Virus record (IMG/VR): IMGVR_UViG_3300030098_004301
Span: 1 to 27,048 of that record
DNA length: 27,048 nucleotides
Direction: 5' to 3' (one strand)
Source of the DNA: a virus
Position 1 is the first letter of the stretch, and each line of letters starts with the position of its first letter. The position numbers were made by a program, and so were the translations under genes. A model generated the notes under the pieces. The model was not told the DNA's origin. It did no database searches and was given only the letters and a program-made list of their open reading frames with translations. Positions 25,077-27,048 of the stretch are shown one piece after another.

Positions 25077-25570
25077 AACGGAACGTCGTCATCATCAAAC
25101 GACTTGATGTGTGACTCCACCTGCTCCAACTGAACACCCTCATGGACTGGCACCCTCACAGAGGACAGCCAGTTCTTAGGGTTGGGGAACTTGGGTAGCT
25201 GCGGAGCTAGGATGACTAGCTCTATCTCACAACTGTATCCAACCAGTTGACGGGGTGGTTTACCCTCCGACCATGAAAGCTCGTCGTTGTACCCAACCGA
25301 GGTGCATACGTCTGCCAACATGTAGCGTGCCTTTAGCTCACGCTGTGTGTTGTTGTGCTCGACGTTAAGTGTCTGCCAGTGCAGCCTACCCTTATGCTTG
25401 CCCTCGGTAATCTGCCACACAAGCTGGATGGACACACCGGCTGGGTTGTCCCATGTCTTAATGGTCACGTCCTTAATCGTGGCAGAGTACCACCCGTTAG
25501 GGATGGGGTCGTACTTCTTGGTTTCCTTCTTATCTTGACGGTCGTTGTAATCTGCTGGGTTAAACCTCAT
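25073..25570 (-). CDS. DUF669-like single-stranded DNA-binding protein
   Basis: This 165-residue protein contains NGWYSATIKDVTIKTWD, then VSIQLVWQITEGKHKGRLHW and ELKARYMLADVCTSVG, a pattern known from DUF669 phage proteins that act as SSB analogues with an OB-like fold. The C-terminus ends in DDDDVPF, closely matching the acidic DDDIPF tip of bacterial SSB that recruits DNA repair and replication proteins. It is the last gene of the minus-strand operon, with an 11-base overlap with the 61-residue gene upstream of it. Its TAG stop lies in the CTAG shared with the convergent gene. The role is ssDNA protection during replication and annealing recombination. Confidence 0.82.
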   Translation of the reverse strand: MRFNPADYNDRQDKKETKKYDPIPNGWYSATIKDVTIKTWDNPAGVSIQLVWQITEGKHKGRLHWQTLNVEHNNTQRELKARYMLADVCTSVGYNDELSWSEGKPPRQLVGYSCEIELVILAPQLPKFPNPKNWLSSVRVPVHEGVQLEQVESHIKSFDDDDVPF

Positions 25571-25745
25571 CGTCGTCCCCCTCTAGTTCTGCGTCGTAAC
25601 ACATGTCGCAAAACAATTGGTCGATCCCACTATGTGCAAGCGCGCGCACGTCCTCTCGCGAAGCAAGGCCCTTCATGCCGCGAGCTTTATTTAATAAGCG
25701 ACGACGTTCGTCGTCTATCTCAATCGTTCCTAGTCGTACTCTCAT
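25560..25745 (-). CDS. Small conserved-looking protein (61 aa)
   Basis: This 61-residue protein starts MRVRLGTIEIDDERRRLLNK, followed by ARGMKGLASREDVRALAHSG and an acidic end (ELEGDDDEV). The beta-strand (RLGTIEID) followed by two helices with 'ddErRrll...g..g.AsReev' is a pattern I recall from small phage proteins of unknown function; it could be a ribbon-helix-helix-like fold. Two cysteines occur near the end (FCDMCYD). A Shine-Dalgarno (AAGGAG on the minus strand) lies about 8 bases before its ATG. The start overlaps the annealase stop (ATGA) and the end overlaps the SSB-like gene by 11 bases. Confidence 0.68.
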   Translation of the reverse strand: MRVRLGTIEIDDERRRLLNKARGMKGLASREDVRALAHSGIDQLFCDMCYDAELEGDDDEV

Positions 25746-26152
25746 TCCTGTTCTCCTTCTTTCTTAGCTAGAATCTGGTGTAAGACATAGTTCTCCTGGC
25801 TCCACAGGTGTAGACCTAAGCCTAACCTCATGGCGCACCGCTTGATGGCGTCAGACGCTATGTCCTTAGCCTTCTCGCCTGCTATGGGTGTTGGCCTCTC
25901 GACCGCACCCACCTCTTCGATGACAACCTTCTTGCCGTCCACCTCTGCGGTTAGCCGGAAGATGCCACCCTCAAGACCTGTGTCCCCCTGTATCCAGCAC
26001 ACATGCTCAAAGCTATATGTGCCGAGGATGCCGAGGAGGAACTCCGTCACAGTGGAGTGTGACACGTACTCAGCCCTGAACGACCCACCCTTCTGCTCAA
26101 CGAACTTGGGGTGGAATGGTTTGCTTAGTTTTAATAGCTGGCTCATGACCAC
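25742..26152 (-). CDS. Rad52/Sak-like ssDNA annealing protein (probable)
   Basis: This 136-residue protein contains KPFHPKFVEQKGG, YVSHSTVTEFLLGILGTYSF, IFRLTAEVDGKKVVIEEVGA and GEKAKDIASDAIKRCAMRLG followed by GLHLWSQ. The final 'AsDAiKRcamrlGLGlhLW' block is the hallmark of phage Rad52-like annealing proteins, which pair complementary single strands during phage recombination. It is shorter than cellular Rad52 but normal for phage forms. It is encoded next to a Gp157-like gene and an SSB-like gene, which supports the role. M1 and M3 are both possible starts; the gene overlaps the upstream Gp157-like gene by 10 bases. Confidence 0.7.
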   Translation of the reverse strand: MVMSQLLKLSKPFHPKFVEQKGGSFRAEYVSHSTVTEFLLGILGTYSFEHVCWIQGDTGLEGGIFRLTAEVDGKKVVIEEVGAVERPTPIAGEKAKDIASDAIKRCAMRLGLGLHLWSQENYVLHQILAKKEGEQE

Positions 26153-26691
26153 CTCACATGTGTGCGCTCGACTTGCTCGTACTCAACGCCGGGGATATCT
26201 TCCCCACGCTTAGCCGCAGCTTTTAACTCTGTCTTGCTGATGTCCATCTTGACGAAGCAGGCAGGTAGCTTGGCAGGGTCGAGCTTCATCTCACCTGTCT
26301 CGGCGTCAGAGAACTGCCACTCTTTGCGCTTGGTAAGGGTTGCCCACGTACCGTCCTGCAAAGACATCTTCCTGTTGCCGGTGATGGTGTGGTGGCTCTT
26401 AAGCAGCATGTGTGCAAAGTCCTTCACCTTGTCGATGACCGTGCCTTGGACACGGAACCTGGTGCTGTACCTGTCACGCTGTTGCCTGAAGAAGTCCTGC
26501 CTGTTCTTGGCAAGCTCGATGACACGCCGGTAGTTCAGCATCTTGTCTGCCGTCTGTTCCAGCGTTACCTCGAGGCACTTGAGCCAGTGATTCATGGCGT
26601 CCTCGTCTTCAGGGTCGATGGAATCGAGGGTGAGGATCAACTCCTCCAGTTCCCGCTCGAGTTCGAACCCGCTCTTTTTATCTTGTGTCAT
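26143..26691 (-). CDS. Siphovirus Gp157-like protein
   Basis: This 182-residue protein has an N-terminal acidic helix (ELERELEELILTLDSIDPED), a coiled-coil region with the 'dK..nY..vI..l......f..e..R' pattern (TADKMLNYRRVIELAKNRQD), and a C-terminal beta-rich part with TWATLTKRKEWQF, LPACFVKMDISKTELKAAAK and GEDIPGVEYEQVERTHVRW. This matches the Sipho_Gp157 family (PF05565). Those proteins travel with phage recombinases and SSBs; their biochemical role is not firmly known. It is the first gene of the minus-strand operon, with TAGGAG as Shine-Dalgarno 9 bases before its ATG, and it overlaps the next gene by 10 bases. Confidence 0.85.
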   Translation of the reverse strand: MTQDKKSGFELERELEELILTLDSIDPEDEDAMNHWLKCLEVTLEQTADKMLNYRRVIELAKNRQDFFRQQRDRYSTRFRVQGTVIDKVKDFAHMLLKSHHTITGNRKMSLQDGTWATLTKRKEWQFSDAETGEMKLDPAKLPACFVKMDISKTELKAAAKRGEDIPGVEYEQVERTHVRWS

Positions 26692-26741
26692 AATCTCGTA
26701 CTCCTATAATGGTTGGAATTCTAATGTGGTGTTAGATTTTG

Positions 26742-26790
26742 GGACACCATCGGTCAACCCACAAACCCTGGCCGATGGTGTTTTTTCTTA
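26742..26790 (+). terminator. Plus-strand intrinsic terminator-like hairpin
   Basis: ACACCATCGGTCA (26744-26756) pairs with TGGCCGATGGTGT (26769-26781) over 13 bp with one G-T wobble and a 12-base loop, followed by TTTTTTCTT on the plus strand. That is an intrinsic terminator for plus-strand transcription. On the minus strand the hairpin lacks a T-run, so it would instead form a structured leader at the 5' end of the recombination operon mRNA. The nearest plus-strand gene upstream ends 1.7 kb earlier. Confidence 0.75.
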
Positions 26791-26816
26791 TGGCATGAGC
26801 CACATTGAGGTGTCAA
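26787..26816 (-). promoter_or_regulatory. Candidate sigma70-type promoter for the recombination operon
   Basis: On the minus strand, TTGACA (plus coordinates 26811-26816; perfect -35) is followed after 18 bases by CATAAG (26787-26792; four of six to TATAAT). Transcription would start near 26780, at the base of the 26744-26781 hairpin, about 90 bases before the Gp157-like ATG. A short inverted repeat TGGC-ATGA-GCCA (26791-26802) lies in the spacer. Confidence 0.5.
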
Positions 26817-26829
26817 CAACAAAATGTGC

Positions 26830-26858
26830 TTGACGTTATAACGGCGTTACAATACGGT
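26830..26858 (+). promoter_or_regulatory. Candidate promoter for the ribbon-helix-helix gene
   Basis: TTGACG (26830-26835; five of six to the -35 consensus) and TACGGT (26853-26858; weak, but with T1, A2 and T6 of the -10) are spaced 17 bases apart, 30 bases before the ATG at 26889. An alternative -10, TACAAT (26848-26853), fits the consensus better but is too close to this -35. The site is arranged back-to-back with the minus-strand promoter, with 13 bases between the two -35 boxes. Confidence 0.42.
26834..26849. promoter_or_regulatory. Overlapping palindromes, probable operator
   Basis: CGTTATAACG (26834-26843) is a perfect 10-bp palindrome, and it overlaps TAACG-G-CGTTA (26839-26849), a second perfect inverted repeat. 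A further TAACG half-site lies at 26872-26876, just before the Shine-Dalgarno. The array of CGTTA/TAACG half-sites falls between the -35 and -10 of the plus promoter, where a dimeric or tetrameric ribbon-helix-helix repressor would be expected to bind. Confidence 0.6.
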
Positions 26859-26888
26859 AGTGTCTCAAACGTAACGGAGGAGCAACCG

Positions 26889-27048
26889 ATGTCTAACACC
26901 AGGCGACTTACCATCAACGTGCCAACCCACCTGTATGAGCAGTGCGCTGCAGCTATAGACGGCGTTTACCTGATGAACATGAGCCAGCTAGTGCTCGTTG
27001 CAATGAGTGATCTCGTGACCAGAAAGCAATCCCCCCCTCTTCCCTCTT
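26889..27048 (+). CDS. Ribbon-helix-helix transcriptional regulator (partial, 5' end)
   Basis: An ATG at 26889, preceded by GGAGG (26876-26880) at 8 bases, opens a frame that runs off the right edge after 53 codons. The start MSNTRRLTINVPTHLYEQCA, followed by AAIDGVYLMNMSQLVLVAMS, fits the Arc/MetJ-type ribbon-helix-helix plan: a beta-strand RLTINVP, helix A HLYEQCAAAID, and helix B MSQLVLVAMSDLV. The visible end turns Pro-rich (QSPPLPS). Such proteins bind short palindromes as paired dimers, and this one sits directly downstream of overlapping CGTTA palindromes, so autoregulation is likely. The remaining length is unknown. Confidence 0.65.
   Translation, partial: MSNTRRLTINVPTHLYEQCAAAIDGVYLMNMSQLVLVAMSDLVTRKQSPPLPS

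Noticed and set aside
25355-26213. Plus-strand frames (138 and 127 codons) across the recombination operon
   Set aside because: They are antisense to recognised SSB-like and Rad52-like genes and have no ribosome sites or recognisable content.
1-27048. tRNA genes, CRISPR arrays, insertion sequences, integrase or attachment sites
   Set aside because: No cloverleaf-like sequence, spaced direct-repeat array, transposase or recombinase motif was recognised, so none is claimed.

Overview
The window is a contiguous stretch of a tailed double-stranded DNA phage (or prophage) genome. It starts inside one small gene and ends inside another. The set of large terminase, scaffold, HK97-type capsid protein, portal, adaptor and nozzle-like tail protein, followed by very long coiled-coil/helical proteins and no recognisable tape-measure, tail tube or sheath gene, points to a short-tailed (podovirus-like) particle. 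A lipobox-containing small protein and an M15-type peptidoglycan peptidase in the lysis cassette suggest a Gram-negative host. I cannot name the host or phage genus from sequence alone. No integrase, tRNA, CRISPR array or insertion sequence is visible, so nothing here decides between a virulent phage and a prophage.

Layout: (1) 1-1340, small virion or packaging-associated genes of unknown function. (2) 1340-5410, terminase large subunit, scaffold and major capsid protein, closed by a strong intrinsic terminator at 5416-5448. (3) 5447-11456, a membrane microprotein, a Gly-rich protein, portal, head-tail adaptor and tail nozzle. Portal downstream of capsid is an unusual order. (4) 11456-14744, a short beta-helix protein and two unknown, probably virion-surface, proteins. 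(5) 14747-22960, three proteins that look like DNA-ejection/internal virion proteins, the last 1853 residues long. (6) 22957-25076, a lysis cassette (M15 peptidase, TM/coiled-coil protein, holin-like protein, TTG-started lipoprotein) mixed with very Lys-rich small proteins. (7) 25073-26691 on the minus strand, a recombination operon: Gp157-like protein, Rad52/Sak-like annealing protein, a 61-residue protein and a DUF669-type ssDNA-binding protein with an SSB-like acidic tail. (8) 26692-27048, a control region with divergent promoter-like sequences, stacked palindromes, a long hairpin and the start of a ribbon-helix-helix gene.

Nearly every junction in the plus operon is an ATGA, TAATG or TTGA overlap, so translation is probably coupled throughout. 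The exceptions, with their own strong ribosome binding sites, are the scaffold and capsid genes. The late (plus) and recombination (minus) operons converge with their stop codons sharing the bases CTAG at 25073-25076, with no room for a terminator. The next plus-strand terminator-like hairpin lies beyond the minus operon, at 26742-26790. Base composition shifts by eye from AT-richer structural genes to GC-richer genes right of about 22.9 kb. There is no gene-free stretch above 300 bases.
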